64,000 bases of DNA from Muraenolepis orangiensis (GCA_027704905.1 CM051002.1:4374351-4438350), one strand, 5' to 3'. Positions 1 to 11,594 are shown, numbered from the stretch's first letter. A program made the numbers and translations. The notes: generated by a model not told the origin, from the sequence alone.

Positions 1-1102
1 CGGAACATGTGCCAGTCAGCGTGATCAAAACAATCCTGCAGCGTAGAGTCTGATTGGTCCGACCAGCATTGGACCTCCCTCACAGCGATCGGTTGCTGCT
101 TCAGTCTCTGCCTATAGGCGGGGAGTAGCTGGATAGAGCGGTGATCTGATTTGCCGAACGGTGGGCGGAGGAGGGCCTTGTAGCCATCACGGAAGGGAGT
201 GTAGCAGTGGTCGAGGAACCGCTCGCCCCGTGTGTTGCTCTTTATGTGTTGGTAGAACTTCGGGAGAACCTTCTTCAGGTTCGCCTTGTTGAAGTCCCCT
301 GCCACGATGAGAGCAGCCTCGGGGTGTGCCGACTCTTGTTCGCTGATAGCCCCGTACAGTTCCTTCAGCGCTGTGTCCGTGTTGGCTTGTGGGGGAATGT
401 AAACAGCGGTCACGGTTACCGCTGTAAACTCCCGAGGTAGCCAGTGTGGACGGCACATAAGCATCAGGTAATCCAGGTCCGGGGAACAGAAAGACTTGAG
501 GGGATGTACATGACTTTGGTTGCACCAAGATCTGTTTATCATGAGACATACCCCCCCTCCGCGATCTTTACCGGAGAGAGCCTTTGTTCTGTCCGCCCGG
601 TGTACGGAAAATCCCGTCGGCTCGATAGCTGCGTCGGTTACCCCCTCCGACATCCATGTCTCCGTAAGGCAGATGATACAGTTGTCCTTAGTTTCCCGGT
701 GGAATTGAATACGAGCCTGTAGTTCGCTTAACTTATTGTCCAGAGACTGTACATTAGCCAGTAGAATGGTGGGTAGTGGGGGGCGATCGGATCGACGTCT
801 CAGCCTGACTAGCACGCCGGCTCGCTTCCCTCGCTTCCTCCGGCGACGCTTGCGTGTAATCGTGCCCAAGATGGTCGGAGATAATCCAGCTGTGACTTCG
901 GGCGGGACGTCCGAGTCGAAAGAATGAAAAAACTCCGGTAGGGCGAGCGACTGTCGATCTGATCTCCCGAAGTGTGCAAAAGTTATAAGTGAACTTGCTG
1001 CTAACTTCCTGAACTAAAATAGTTGCGATAAAAAGAATAAATAACAAAAAACTGCGTCGTCGTGCGGGAGCTCGCGACACGGCAGCCATCTCGTACGGCG
1101 CC
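1..1102 (-). mobile_element. LINE copy A: CR1/L2-superfamily non-LTR element, 5' end and endonuclease region
   Basis: On the minus strand this is the 5' part of the same LINE family seen at 55575-57858 and 60911-64000. Reading from 1102 downwards it has the family 5' end (GGCGCCGTACGAG), the start codon region encoding MAAVSRAPARRR and a hydrophobic stretch. The apurinic-like endonuclease domain follows, with LANVQSLDNKLSEL, TETWMS and GDFNKAN motifs. It leaves the window before the reverse transcriptase. Compared with copy C it lacks 2 nt in the CTCGCCGCCTACC segment near position 943, which shifts the frame ahead of the endonuclease, so this copy should be non-functional. The family name is inferred from motif style. 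The LINE class is certain, the exact clade (L2, CR1 or Rex1-like) is not. Confidence 0.9.
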
Positions 1103-1638
1103 ATACTCCATACTCCATTTACTGACTCAATAGAGAGGAAAACACTTAATGTCACATAACATCCATAATGGTATGATTTAAGTTTAGATATTTTGACAGG
1201 TGCTAATGACAAGACAAATTATGAGACATTTGGTGATTATTGATCGCGGTTTTGTAACTCTTAGTTACATTAAGCGTTTTCAAGTTAAGCGTTTTCACGT
1301 TAAACGTTTTAGACTGTCCCTCGATGAATGACTGTACTGGTACTGTACTGTAGCTCGCTACATCGTCACACACCATTAGGGCCTACTCCACTCAGCTAGG
1401 ACAGTTAGGTTTCATAGACAAATGGCTGCCACACAACCACACCTTTGTAACAATTAACAATGCAAAGAAAGATCAAGTCAAAACTCTCAATTGAAATGCA
1501 CAACAATGCTTCACAAACTCAAGACAGCCATTAACTAATCATTCAACAAGTGTGTGGAAATATGCAACGCTGCAATGGATGCAACGCTGTGGCAAAACCT
1601 GCAAAGACAAATTAGCCTCACTCACCAATGATGTTAAC
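1103..1638. other. Intergenic or intronic sequence, no gene seen
   Basis: I see no coding signal here. A short degenerate repeat of a GTTAAGCGTTTTCA-like unit occurs near 1265-1310. This is probably flanking sequence of the LINE above and the hAT relic below. Confidence 0.4.
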
Positions 1639-1866
1639 TTAAAGACCAAATCCATTCTCCTGTCCTTCTGGATGAATGTTTCGATTACCTGGTCATAAAG
1701 CTGATCACTGCTTTTCAGATCCAAAATAAGTAGCCTTTCAATAGCTATGGAAGGTAATGCAGTGAGTCGGGATTGTCCTGTTCTGTTCCTCGCATTTTGT
1801 TTTAATCCGTTTGAGGGCGGAAAATGTCCTTTCCACAGATGCAGTGCTGACGGGGATCGTTAACAC
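1639..1866 (-). pseudogene. hAT transposase C-terminal dimerisation domain relic
   Basis: Read on the minus strand from 1866, the translation gives VLTIPVSTASVERTFSALKR, the start of the hAT dimerisation domain (the S-x-ER-x-FS core). After a one-base frame change near 1800 it continues as ARNRTGQSRLTALPSIAIE, then LKSSDQLYDQVIE and a terminal KDRRMDLVFK. This order and spacing match the C-terminal end of vertebrate hAT transposases of the TTF-type or ZMYM1-like group, which normally exceed 600 residues. Only the last 75 or so residues remain, and the frameshift makes it a pseudogene. I could not find its terminal inverted repeats. The hAT assignment is secure from the motif, the subgroup is inferred. 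Confidence 0.78.
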
Positions 1867-2388
1867 TTTCTATCTTGAAAAGGGTACTAACAAAAATTCC
1901 GCAAAAACATCATCGACACCTGTTGCTATTTAGACATAAAAAACCTACGTAGAAAAAAAAATACGTAGCACTAAGCTAGATCCTCTGTCTCGAGCCAGTG
2001 AACTAACGGGACCTTCTAGCGTACTATGGAACTGTGGGGAAATTTGAAAGAATACGCCCATTGGCTACAAACCAATATATGATTGGTTGATCAAATTGTC
2101 GATCCAAACGTACACTCTCATTCAGTTTAAGGGCCAAGGCATTCGCGAGTACTTTGGTTGAAGGATATTCTCTATAACCACTCAAATTCCTAGTGCATGG
2201 ACCGAGAAAGACAAACAAATCAACGTAACACTGTAATATAACAGATCAATAACACGATTCTCATTTATTAATTTTATTTAAATTTTATAAAATTGTATTA
2301 ATACAATTAATTGTTGTTTTTGTTTCATCTGAGGGTTTCAGGGTCTTCTCTGAATACCTTGAAGGCCCTGACGCTTCACCACTGGTGT
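1867..2388. other. AT-rich sequence, no gene seen
   Basis: I see no recognisable coding sequence. Upstream hAT transposase sequence might be expected near 1867-2000, but the frames there are closed and no motif is visible. Confidence 0.35.
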
Positions 2389-2398
2389 GTTTGTGAGT

Positions 2399-2443
<45 letters not shown>

Positions 2444-2580
2444 TGTGTATGTGTTTATGTGTGTGTGTGCGTGTATGTGTGTATGTGTGTATGTGTGTAT
2501 GTGTGTGTATGTGTATGTATGAATATGTGTTTATGTGTGTGTATATGTATGTGTATGTTTATGTATGTGTGTGTGTGTGT
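2389..2580. repeat. (TG)n microsatellite, 5' flank of the Rex3 insertion
   Basis: An imperfect TG array with TGTATG and TGTTTATG variants. The same variants resume at 5857 on the other side of the Rex3 element, so the two arrays look like halves of one microsatellite split by the insertion. Confidence 0.9.
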
Positions 2581-2737
2581 GTCCTCTCCGGGAACCATCA
2601 CCTTATCGTGGTGGAGAGGTTTGGGTGTCCCTGTGAACCTGAGAGCTGTGTTGTCTGGAGCCTAGTGCTCCTGGTAGGGTCTCCCATGGCAGATTGGTCT
2701 CAGGGGAGGCCAGACTAAGAATGGTTCAAAGACTTCA

Positions 2738-3825
2738 ATGGATAAACAAACGAAGATACCCTGCCCGGAGGAAAGCCCGGGGCCCCTTTCTGGAGCCAGG
2801 CCTGGAAAGAGGGCCCGTAAGCGAGCGCCTGGTGGCCGGGTTAGCCACGGAGCCCGGTCGGGCATAGCCCAAAAAAGCAACGTGGCCACTTCTCCTTCCC
2901 GCGGACCCACCACCTACGGGAAGAACCGCTGGGGTCGGGTGCACTGCCAGTCAGGCGGCAGTGAAAGCAGGGGGCATCGACGGACCAAACCCAGCCAACA
3001 GAGACTGGCTTTGGGGACGTGGAATGTCACTTCTCTGGGGGGGAAGGAGCCTGAGCTTGTGCGGGAGGTAGAGCGCTACCAATTAGATCTGGTGGGGCTT
3101 ACCTCAACGCACAGCACTGGCTCTGGAACTAAACTAAAGGCGCCGGGCGGGTGTGGGGATACTCACAAGTCCCCGGCTGAGTGCCGCTTTGTTGGAGTTT
3201 ACCCCGGTGGACGAGAGGGTCACCTCCCTACGCCTTAGGGTCATGGGAGGGAAAACTCTGACTGTTCGGAATATCACGCCTTCTTGCACACCCTGGATGG
3301 AGTCCTGCATGGGGCTCCTGAAAGGGACTCTATAGTCTTCCTGGGAGACTTCAACGCACACGTGGGTAACGATGGGGAAACTTGGAGGGGCGTGTTGGGG
3401 ATGAACGGCCTACCTGATCTGAACCGGAGTGGGGTTTTGTTATTGGATTTCTGTGGATTTTCTATGGATTGGCCATAACAAACACCATGTTCAAACATAA
3501 GGATGCTCATAAGTGTACATGGTACCAGAGTACCTTAGGCCGAAGGTCAATGATCGATTTTGTTATCGTATCATCTGGCCTGAGGCCGCATGTTTTGGAC
3601 ACTCGGGTGAAGAGAGGGGCAGAGCTGTCAACCGATCACCATCTGGTGGTGAGTTGGGTAAGATGGTGGGGGAAGCCTCTGGACAGACCTGGTAAGCCCA
3701 AACGTGTAGTGCGGGTGAACTGGGAACGTCTGGTGGATGCCCCTGTCCGGGAGACCTTCAACTCACACCTCCGGCGGAATTTTTCGGGCATCTCTGTGGA
3801 GGCTGGGGGCATTGAGCCAGAGTAG
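2738..3825 (+). pseudogene. Rex3 endonuclease domain, frameshifted
   Basis: This part encodes the apurinic/apyrimidinic-type endonuclease that nicks target DNA for target-primed reverse transcription. It is spread over three frames: LGTWNVTSLGGKEPELV near 3014, FTPVDERVTSLRLRV near 3196, VFLGDFNAHVGND near 3337 and TLGRRSMIDFVIVSS near 3535. The catalytic GDFNAH and the late ELSTDHHLV motif are still visible. About 40 residues between the second and third motif are missing or scrambled, and the domain ends at a TAG (3823-3825) in a position where related copies have Trp (from memory). The N-terminal 90 residues, rich in Arg and Gly, are typical of the family leader region. Confidence 0.88.
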
Positions 3826-3828
3826 TCA

Positions 3829-5830
3829 TTGTTCAAAGCTTCTATTGCCAAAGCTGCGGTTGAGAGTTGTGGCCTCAAGGTCATTGGTGCCTCAAGGGGC
3901 GGCAACCCTCGGACTTCGTGGTGGACACAGGTGGTCAGGGAAGCCGTCCGGCTGAAGAAGGAGGTCTTCCGGGCTATGTTAGCCTGTGAGACTCCGGACT
4001 CAGTTGCGAGGTATCGACAGGCCAAGAGGACGGCAGCCTCGGCTGTAGCGGAGGCAAAGCAGCGGGTGTGGGAGGAATTCGGAGAAGCCATGGAGAAGGA
4101 CTTTCAGTCGGCACCAAAGCGTTTCTGGCAAACAATCCGGTGCCTCAGAAGGGGGAAGCGTGGGTCCATCCAAGCTGTGTACAGTAAGGGTGGGACATTG
4201 CTGACCTCAACTGAGGAGGTGATCGGGCGGTGGAAAGAACACTTTGAGGAACTTCTTAACCCAACTACACCCTCAATGGTAGAGACAGAGCTGGAGGATG
4301 AAGGACGGCAAACATCAATCTCCCTGGAGGAAGTCACTGCGGTAGTCAAACATCTCCGCAGTGGCAAAGCCCCAGGGGTTGATGAGATCCGTCCAGAAAT
4401 GCTAAAGGCTCTGGGTGTTGAAGGGCTGTCATGGATGACACGTCTTTTCAACATTGCGTGGAAGTCTGGGACAGTGCCTGAGGAGTGGCAAACGGGGGTG
4501 GTGGTACCCCTGTTCAAAAAGGGTGACAAGGGTGTGTGCCAATTACAGGGGTATCACATTACTCAGCCTCCCTGGGAAAGTCTACTCCAAGGTGCTGGAA
4601 AGGAGGGTTCGGCCGATAGTCGAACCTCAGATTGTAGAGGAACAATGCGGATTCCGCCCTGGTCGTGGAACAACGGACCAGCTTTTCACTCTTGCAAGGA
4701 TCCTGGAGGGGGCTTGGGAGTATGCCCATCCGGTCTACATGTGTTTTGTAGATTTGGAGAAGGCATATGATCGGGTCCCTCGGGAAATACTGTGGGGGGT
4801 GCTGCGGGAGTATGGGGTGTGGGGGTCACTGTTGAGGGCCATCCAATCTCTCTACTCCCAAAGCAAGAGCTGTGTCCGGATTCTCGGTACAAAGTCAGGC
4901 CTGTTCTCAGTGGGTGTTGGCCTCCGCCAGGGCTGCGCTTTGTCACCCATCCTATTAGTGATTTTCATGGACAGGATTTCAAGGCGTAGTCATGGAGGGG
5001 GGGGGTTTCAGTATGGTGGGCTCAGGATTGAATCGCTGCTGTTTGCAGATGATGTGGTCCTGTTTGCGTCATCAGTATGTGACCTTCAGCACTCACTGGA
5101 TCGGTTTGCAGCAGAATGTGAAGCGGCTGGGATGAGGATCAGCACCTCCAAATCTGAGGCCATGGTTCTTAGCAGGAAACCGGTGGATTGTCTACTCCAA
5201 GTAGTGAGGGAGTCCTTATCCCAAGTGAAGGAGTTCAAGTATCTCGGGGTCTTGTTCTCGAATGATGGGAGGATGGAGCGTGAGATTGACAGGAGAATAG
5301 GTGCAGCGGGAGCGGTATTGGGTGCACTTTGGCGCACCGTTGTAACCAAAAGAGAGCTGAGCCAGAAGGCAAAGCTCTCGATCTACCGATCAGTCTTCGT
5401 TCCTACCCTCACCTATGGCCATGAGCAAAGGGTAATGACCAAAAGGACGAGATCGCGAATACAAGCGGCCGAAATGAGTTTCCTCAGGAGGGTGGCTGGT
5501 ATCTCCCTGAGGGATAGGGTGAGAAGCTCAGTCACTCGCGAGAGGCTCGGAGTAGAGCCGCTGCTCCTTCGCGTAGAAAGGAGCCAGTTGAGGTGGTTCG
5601 GGCATCTAGTAAGGATGCTTCCTGGTCACCTCCCGAGGGAGGTTTTCCAGGCACATCCAACTGGGAAGAGACCACGGGGCAGACCGAGGTACAGGTGGGG
5701 TGATTACATCTCCACACTGGCCTGGGAACGCCTCGGGATCCCCCAGTCAGAGCTAGTCGATGTTGCCAGGGAGAGGGAAGTTTGGAGTCCCCTGCTGAAG
5801 CTGCTACCTCCGCGACCCGATTACGGATAA
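3829..5830 (+). pseudogene. Rex3 reverse transcriptase and C-terminal domain, one frameshift
   Basis: The reverse transcriptase copies element RNA at the nicked target. The frame from 3829 contains GKAPGVDEIRPEMLK and PLFKKGDKG, then loses one base near 4525-4535. The next frame continues through CANYRGITLLSLPGK, EEQCGFRPGRGTTDQ, CFVDLEKAYDRVPRE (motif A), GLRQGCALSPILL (motif B) and LLFADDVVLFAS with the catalytic FADD (motif C) near 5038-5050. The C-terminal part has LRWFGHLVRM and RPRGRPRYRW, typical of RTE/Rex3. It ends with LLPPRPDYG and a stop at 5830, directly before the GATG tail. Only the single frameshift separates the two large blocks. Confidence 0.92.
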
Positions 5831-5856
5831 GCGGGAGAAGATGGATGGATGGATGG

Positions 5857-5992
5857 GTGTGTGTGTGTATGTGTTTGTGTGTGTATGTTTTTATGTGTGT
5901 GTGTGTGTGTATGTGTGTTTGTGTGTCTGTGTGTATGTGTGTGTTTGTGTCTGTCTGTGTGTATGTGTGTGAATGTGTGTATGTGTGTATCC
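5857..5992. repeat. (TG)n microsatellite, 3' flank of the Rex3 insertion
   Basis: An imperfect TG array with the same TGTATG and TGTTTTTATG variants as 2389-2580. Confidence 0.9.
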
Positions 5993-6011
5993 TTGAAGAC
6001 AGGAACAAGGT

Positions 6012-6555
<544 letters not shown>

Positions 6556-7085
6556 GATCCTCTCTGCTGAATTCCACTGAGTCGGGTCCGTCGACTTTGA
6601 GAGGCAGGTAGTTGTAGTCACACTATGAATGGCAGTGGATGGATGATTAAGATAGAAAATCAAAGCATACACTCAGGAAGTTACGTACAGACAATGTTCA
6701 GTGGCTCAGTTGGCTCACACTAATGTGCTTATTTTAAGATCAACTTTAATTTACTGCCGTGATTGTTAATTAACGACTGAATGTCATCTCTTCATTTTAG
6801 TACAGCGGAGGAAACTTATCAAGTTGATATAGAATGTTATGGAAAAATGTCACTTTATCATTGTCCATGGATCATCCCTACATAAATCATTATTATGTTC
6901 ATATTATAATTATATTTGCATCACCCAGATTTGGTCATTGAGGATTCAAGAAATGCCTCCATGCAGCCTCCAAAGCCTCCTTCATTGCACAAGGTATTCT
7001 CATAACGGGTCTGGCATATGTGCCAGAGTCTTGGATCACAATAACTCAGCCCGACTCAATATACCAAGAGGAGACCAAGGGACAC
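6556..7085. other. No gene seen
   Basis: Ordinary AT-rich sequence precedes the 3' LTR of the minus-strand Gypsy element. A 101-codon open frame at 6839-7144 has no recognisable motif and runs into the LTR, so I do not call it. Confidence 0.35.
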
Positions 7086-7088
7086 AGC

Positions 7089-7259
7089 TCAGTCTGTGTA
7101 CGCTGGAGAGTCTGTGTTATCAAGAACAATCTGGCAAAGCATGAGTGTGCGTAGGCTTAAATTGGCAGGTTGATTACAATGCGCTGCAGGTGTGGGGAAG
7201 ACGTGAATGAGGATTGATGCTGCCGTCAAGTGGAGGCATGGTGAATAGCCATTGTGACA
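7089..7259 (-). repeat. 3' LTR segment of the 7.1-9.5 kb chromovirus
   Basis: On the minus strand it begins TGTCACAATGGCTATTC right after a poly-G polypurine tract, and it is closely similar to 9284-9454. The downstream boundary is not precise. Confidence 0.75.
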
Positions 7260-7366
7260 GAACCCCCCCCCCCTAAGGGACGGCCCCTGACGTTCCCCAA
7301 AACAACGACAAAAAAAAATTCTCCTACTGAGCCGGGTGGGTGGTGAGGGCCTGGAGGAGGGTTAAT

Positions 7367-8335
7367 ACTCGTCAGAGACGTCCATCTCCACCTCCTCCTC
7401 TTCCCCCTCCGCTTCCTGAGGGCTCTCGCCCTCCCCCGAGGAAGGTCCTTCCCCGTCCTCCTCTGAGGAGTCTGACACCCCGAGGTAAGGAATCTCCGTG
7501 GTGGCACCGGCTGACGAAGTGGTTGACCTGGATGACTGGTCGGGGTGGCGTTAATGGAACTGCCTGATGAGGTCCTTGTCCAAAATATGCCAGGCCGGAA
7601 CCCACAATCTCTCCTCTGGGCCGTACCCCCTCCAATCGACCAGGTACTGGAGACCCCTCCCATGACGCCGGGAACGCAGGAGACGGCGGACAGAGTAAGC
7701 CGGGCCGCCATCAATGATTCTGGGTGGCGGTGGAGGTGGAGCAGCCGGGACCAGTGGACTCACCCTAGTTGGCTTGACCGTGGACACATGGAAAGTCGGG
7801 TGAATCCGCATGGACCGGGGCAGCTTAAGCCTAACCGCCACCGTGTTGATGACCTTCAGGACCTCGAAAGGCCCAATAAACCTAGGCGCCAACTTGTTGG
7901 ACTCCACCCACAATGGTATGTCCCGAGTGGACAGCCATCCGTTCTGTCCCACCCGATAGGAGGGGCCCTCGGAACGACGGCGGTTGGCAGTTGAGGCTGG
8001 CCGAATGGAGAAGCGCAGCTCTGGCTTGGGTCCAGGTCCGACGGCAGCGACGGATGAGATGGGCAGGAGACCTCCTTCTCCAGGTCCGGGAACAGAGGAG
8101 GCTGGAACCCATAGGCACACTGGAAAGGGGAAAGTCCAGTGGCTGACCTGACCAGCGTCTTGTGGGCATACTCCACCCACAGGAGATGTCTTGACCAGGA
8201 GGAGGGGTGCTTGGCCACGGTGCACCGCAGCGCTGTCTCCTTCTCCTGGTTCTTCCGCTCCGTCTGCTCATTGGATCGGGGGTTGATTCCGGACGACAGG
8301 CTGACGGTGGCCCCGATCAGCGAGCAGAACTCCCT
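7367..8335 (-). pseudogene. Integrase C-terminal part and chromodomain, frameshifted
   Basis: After the stop at 8336 the minus strand continues with REFCSLIGATVSLSSG, QTERKNQEKETALRC (carrying the third catalytic acid, Glu), LLWVEYAHKTLV and FQCAYGFQPPLFPDL. This is the integrase core end and its C-terminal region. The frame is then broken. Further on, NKLAPRFIGPFEVLKVI leads to a proline stretch and a chromodomain (LQYLVDWRGYGPEERLWVPA, about 7580-7640), which in chromoviruses steers integration to modified histones. The first stop replaces a Trp expected in this family. The domain assignment rests on visible motifs. The protein cannot be made as one chain. Confidence 0.85.
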
Positions 8336-8965
8336 CTAAAACACTGACATGAACTGGGGCCCCCGGTTGGAGACCACGTCGGTGGCGAGACCATGTACCC
8401 GGAAGACATGATACAGGACCAGCTCTGCTGTCTCCTTGGCCGAGGGGAGCTTGGGCAAGGGTATGAAGTGAGCCATCTTGCTGAACCGATCCACCACTGT
8501 CAGGATGGCGGTGTGTCCATTGGACAGTGTTAGACCGGTTACAAAGTCCAGGGATCGCTCCCACTCAGCTGTTCCCCACATCCACGCTCTACCGGTCAGG
8601 TGGTTGACGGTAAATGCCACCCTCGCAGCCTCGGAGGCGAAGGTGTGCAACTGCAGGTCGAACAGGAAGGAACAGTTGGTGATGAAGGGGTTACAGCCCT
8701 CCGCATCTCCAGCATAGCGCTCCGGAGTCCCTATCCGGGGATCCAGCGCTGAAGCGGGCGGTGCAGAAGCAGAAACATCGGCTGAAGCACCCGGCGGAAT
8801 CAGGGTCTCCTCACGCTGCTGGATCCACGTGACGAGCAACCCTACCGTCCGCTCTAGTGCCACGATTGACTGAGCCAACACCGACAGGTGTCCGCTGTGA
8901 TGAGAGAGGGCGTCCTCAGCCCTCTCGAGGCGGTCCTCCGGTGTGGGGGTGTGCGCTGGGTCCAT
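8336..8965 (-). pseudogene. In-frame gag-integrase fusion ORF made by internal deletion
   Basis: This is a 209-codon ORF. Residues 1 to about 130 are a Gypsy gag N-terminal region (MDPAHTPTPEDRLERAEDAL, then RYAGDAEGCNPFITNC and FTVNHLTGRAWMWGTAEWER). From about residue 137 it becomes the integrase catalytic core (LDFVTGLTLSNGHTAILTVV, DRFSKMAHFIPLPKLP, FRVHGLATDVVSNRGPQF). The deletion joins the two reading frames without a shift, near 8550. The second integrase catalytic Asp, expected in VSDRGPQF, is Asn here, and the ORF stops just after MSVF, so an active integrase is not expected. The gag half keeps the capsid-like start. I infer deletion by recombination or template switching, not selection for a fusion protein. 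Confidence 0.82.
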
Positions 8966-9080
8966 CGTGGCCAGATTGTTCTGTCACGGGTTAGGTTTGG
9001 ACCCAAATGCTGCACAGGGACAGGCAGAGACGTAGTCGGGGACAGGCAGGTGATCAGAACCGGGGCTGGGTAGACGAACC

Positions 9081-9233
9081 AGGCAGGGACAGGCGGAGGC
9101 GTAGTCAGGGACGAGCGGTAGATCGGGAACCAGGCAGGGACAGGCAGAAGCGTAGTCAGGGACGGGCGGTAGATCGGGAACCAGGCAGGGACAGGCAGAA
9201 GCGTAGTCAGGGACGGACGGTAGATCGGGAACC
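9081..9233. repeat. 51-bp tandem repeat in the Gypsy leader, 3 copies
   Basis: The unit begins AGGCAGGGACAGGCAGAAGC and ends GGTAGATCGGGAACC. Three adjacent copies differ at a few sites. They lie between the 5' LTR and the gag start on the minus strand, with a degenerate extra copy at about 9018-9080. Confidence 0.85.
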
Positions 9234-9283
9234 AGACAGGGCGGGCAGGTCCAGGGCAGGCAGGGTCGGCAACGGGAATCAGT

Positions 9284-9454
9284 CCGGGTACACTGGAGAA
9301 TCTCTGTCATCAGGAACAATCTGGCAAAGTATGAGTGTGCGGGTGTAGACTTAAATAGGCAGGTTGATTACAATGCACTGCAGGTGTGGGGAAGACGTGA
9401 ATGAGGGTTGATGCTGCCCTCAAGTGGAGGCATGGTGAATAGCCATTGTGACAC
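9284..9454 (-). repeat. 5' LTR segment of the chromovirus
   Basis: On the minus strand it starts TGTCACAATGGCTATTC and includes a TATTTAAGTC motif that could be the TATA box. It pairs with 7089-7259. Confidence 0.75.
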
Positions 9455-9486
9455 ACCCGGATCTCCTCATCAAGGGGGGGGTTGTG

Positions 9487-9732
9487 TAGCCTGGGTGTGT
9501 GTTTGTGTCTGCACACGTGTGTGTCTGTGTGTGTGTGTGTCTTGTGTGTGTGTTTTGTATGTGATATATGCACTATTGCGAATGTACATATGCATGTCTG
9601 AATGGGAAAACTAGTTGAGGGTGTGTGTGTGTGTGTGTGCGTGTGTGTGTGCATGTGTGTGTGTGTGCGTGTGTGTGCATGTGTGCGTGCGTGTGTGTGT
9701 GCGTGTGTGTGTGTGTGTGTGTGCGTGTGTAG
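9487..9732. repeat. (TG)n microsatellites
   Basis: Two TG arrays, about 9495-9555 and 9620-9732, the second with regular GCGTG variants, separated by about 65 bp of unique sequence. Confidence 0.92.
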
Positions 9733-9866
9733 ACAATTATCTTTCTTCCCAGTTGTTTCCATAGCAGCTGAACATCCAGCCCCCACTCCCCAAACCTTAC
9801 TTCTGGACTCTGGCATGCAGTCCTAGCCCCTATTAGCCCTTTCAAAATGCTTCTCCTCTTTGTGCA

Positions 9867-9990
9867 CTCCTCCTCCCCCACCCCACCCCCCACCCTCCTC
9901 CTCCCCCACCCCACCCCCCACCCTCCGACTCCCCCACCCCACCCCCCACCCTCCTCCTCCCCCACCCCACCCCCCACCCTCCGACTCCCC
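9867..9990. repeat. 28-bp C-rich minisatellite, about 4.4 copies
   Basis: The unit is CTCCTCCTCCCCCACCCCAC followed by CCCCACC. The middle triplet alternates between CCT and CGA versions. The complementary strand is G-rich and could form quadruplexes. Confidence 0.9.
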
Positions 9991-10079
9991 AAGGGTCATT
10001 CCAATTAATGTTTACATTCATCTCTCCCCCCATCTCTTATCTTACCCTGTTTTTTCTGTTCTTGCTTTGCACTACTTCT

Positions 10080-10215
<136 letters not shown>

Positions 10216-10243
10216 CTATCATTGTTTGTTTCCCCCCCCCAAT

Positions 10244-10301
10244 CGTTCCATTGCTCCCTCGAGCAATGGAACGGGCTCGGGCTGATTGACAGCCCGAGCC
10301 C
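10244..10301. other. Two adjacent perfect hairpins
   Basis: The first stem has arms CGTTCCATTGCTC and GAGCAATGGAACG (10244-10256 and 10261-10273) with loop CCTC. The second has arms GGGCTCGGGCTG and CAGCCCGAGCCC (10273-10284 and 10290-10301) with loop ATTGA. They share one base and have no mismatches. Confidence 0.85.
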
Positions 10302-10476
10302 CGACAGCAGTAGAGTTAATAGAGGAGAGAGTTGATGGGTGAGGGTGGTGTCCGTTGGGGGTGTGGGATGGAGGATGGGATAGATAATGACTCAGGAATA
10401 ACAATCCCATTGCAGCGTGTGATTCTTCGCAGGGGGGATGGAGAGAGGAGGGGAAACGAATGGACTGATGGAGACC

Positions 10477-10760
<284 letters not shown>

Positions 10761-10762
10761 AA

Positions 10763-11545
10763 CCCATACACACTATCCTACCCACTAAACACTATCCAAA
10801 CACTACACACTAACCTACCCCTACACACTACCCTACACACTATCCTACACCAGACACTACCCGACACATTATCCTGCACCATAGATACTACCCTACACAC
10901 TATCCTACCCCTACACACTACCCTACCCCCTACACACTATCCTACTTACTATCTTACACACTACCCTACCACCTACACTCTACCGTACACACTACCCTAC
11001 CCCCTACACACTATCCTTCTTACTATCTTACACACTACCCTACCACCTACACTCTACCGTACACACTACCCTACACCCTACACACTATCCTACACACTAC
11101 CCATTATCCTACCCCTACACACTAACCACTACTCTCTCTATACTATCCTACCTCCTCCACACTATTCTAAACCCTTACACACTACCCAACCCCCTACACA
11201 CTATCCTTTCCCCTACTGACTACCCTACACACTACCCTACACACTACCCATTATCCTTCCCCTACACACTATCCACTACTCTCTCTACACTATCCTACCT
11301 CCTTCTCACTATCCTACCTCCTACACACTATCCTAAACCCCTACACACTACCCTACCTCCTACACACTATCCTACCCCTACAGACTTCCCTACACACTAT
11401 CCTACACACTACACACTACCCCTCACACACACACTACCTTTCCCCTACACACTAACCTACACACTAACTTGCCCACTACACACTATCCTACACACTATCG
11501 TCCCCCCTACACACTATCCCACCTTCTCTACACTACCCTACCTCC
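10763..11545. repeat. Degenerate tandem repeat of a CTACACACTATCC unit, about 780 bp
   Basis: The motif CTACACACTA(T/C)CCTAC recurs dozens of times with variable spacers (CCCTACC, ACTACCC). One strand is almost free of G. No coding content. A larger duplicated block, CCTACTTACTATCTTACACAC and its near copy at about 11010, points to higher-order duplication. Confidence 0.88.
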
Positions 11546-11594
11546 AAATAAATCACTTTGTGACCCGTCAGTGTGAGGATGAGGATCTATCTCA

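Larger units (their letters stand above)
2581..5855 (+). mobile_element. Rex3-like (RTE clade) non-LTR retrotransposon, near full length, inactivated
   Basis: The element spans about 3.3 kb with a 5' leader (CTTATCGTGGTGGAG), an endonuclease region, a reverse transcriptase region and a 3' end made of GATG repeats right after the ORF stop. A very short 3' UTR ending in (GATG)n is the known hallmark of fish Rex3. Both edges abut TG microsatellite DNA. Most Rex3 copies are 5' truncated, so a copy reaching the leader is relatively complete. The reading frame is broken at least four times: frameshifts near 3145, 3280, 3470 and 4530, and a nonsense TAG at 3823. The copy is therefore dead. I cannot identify a target-site duplication because the target itself is repetitive. 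Confidence 0.93.
7086..9456 (-). mobile_element. Ty3/Gypsy chromovirus (sushi-ichi type), internally deleted, both LTR ends present
   Basis: In minus-strand order this element has a 5' LTR (9454 down to about 9284), a leader with 51-bp tandem repeats, a gag start at 8965, the integrase core, the integrase C-terminus, a chromodomain, a G-rich polypurine tract at about 7263-7273 and a 3' LTR (7259 down to about 7089). A normal element of this type is about 5 kb or more. Here protease, reverse transcriptase, RNase H and the integrase zinc finger are all gone in one deletion at about 8550. The two LTR segments are clearly related but not identical, so the insertion is not very recent. Confidence 0.88.
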
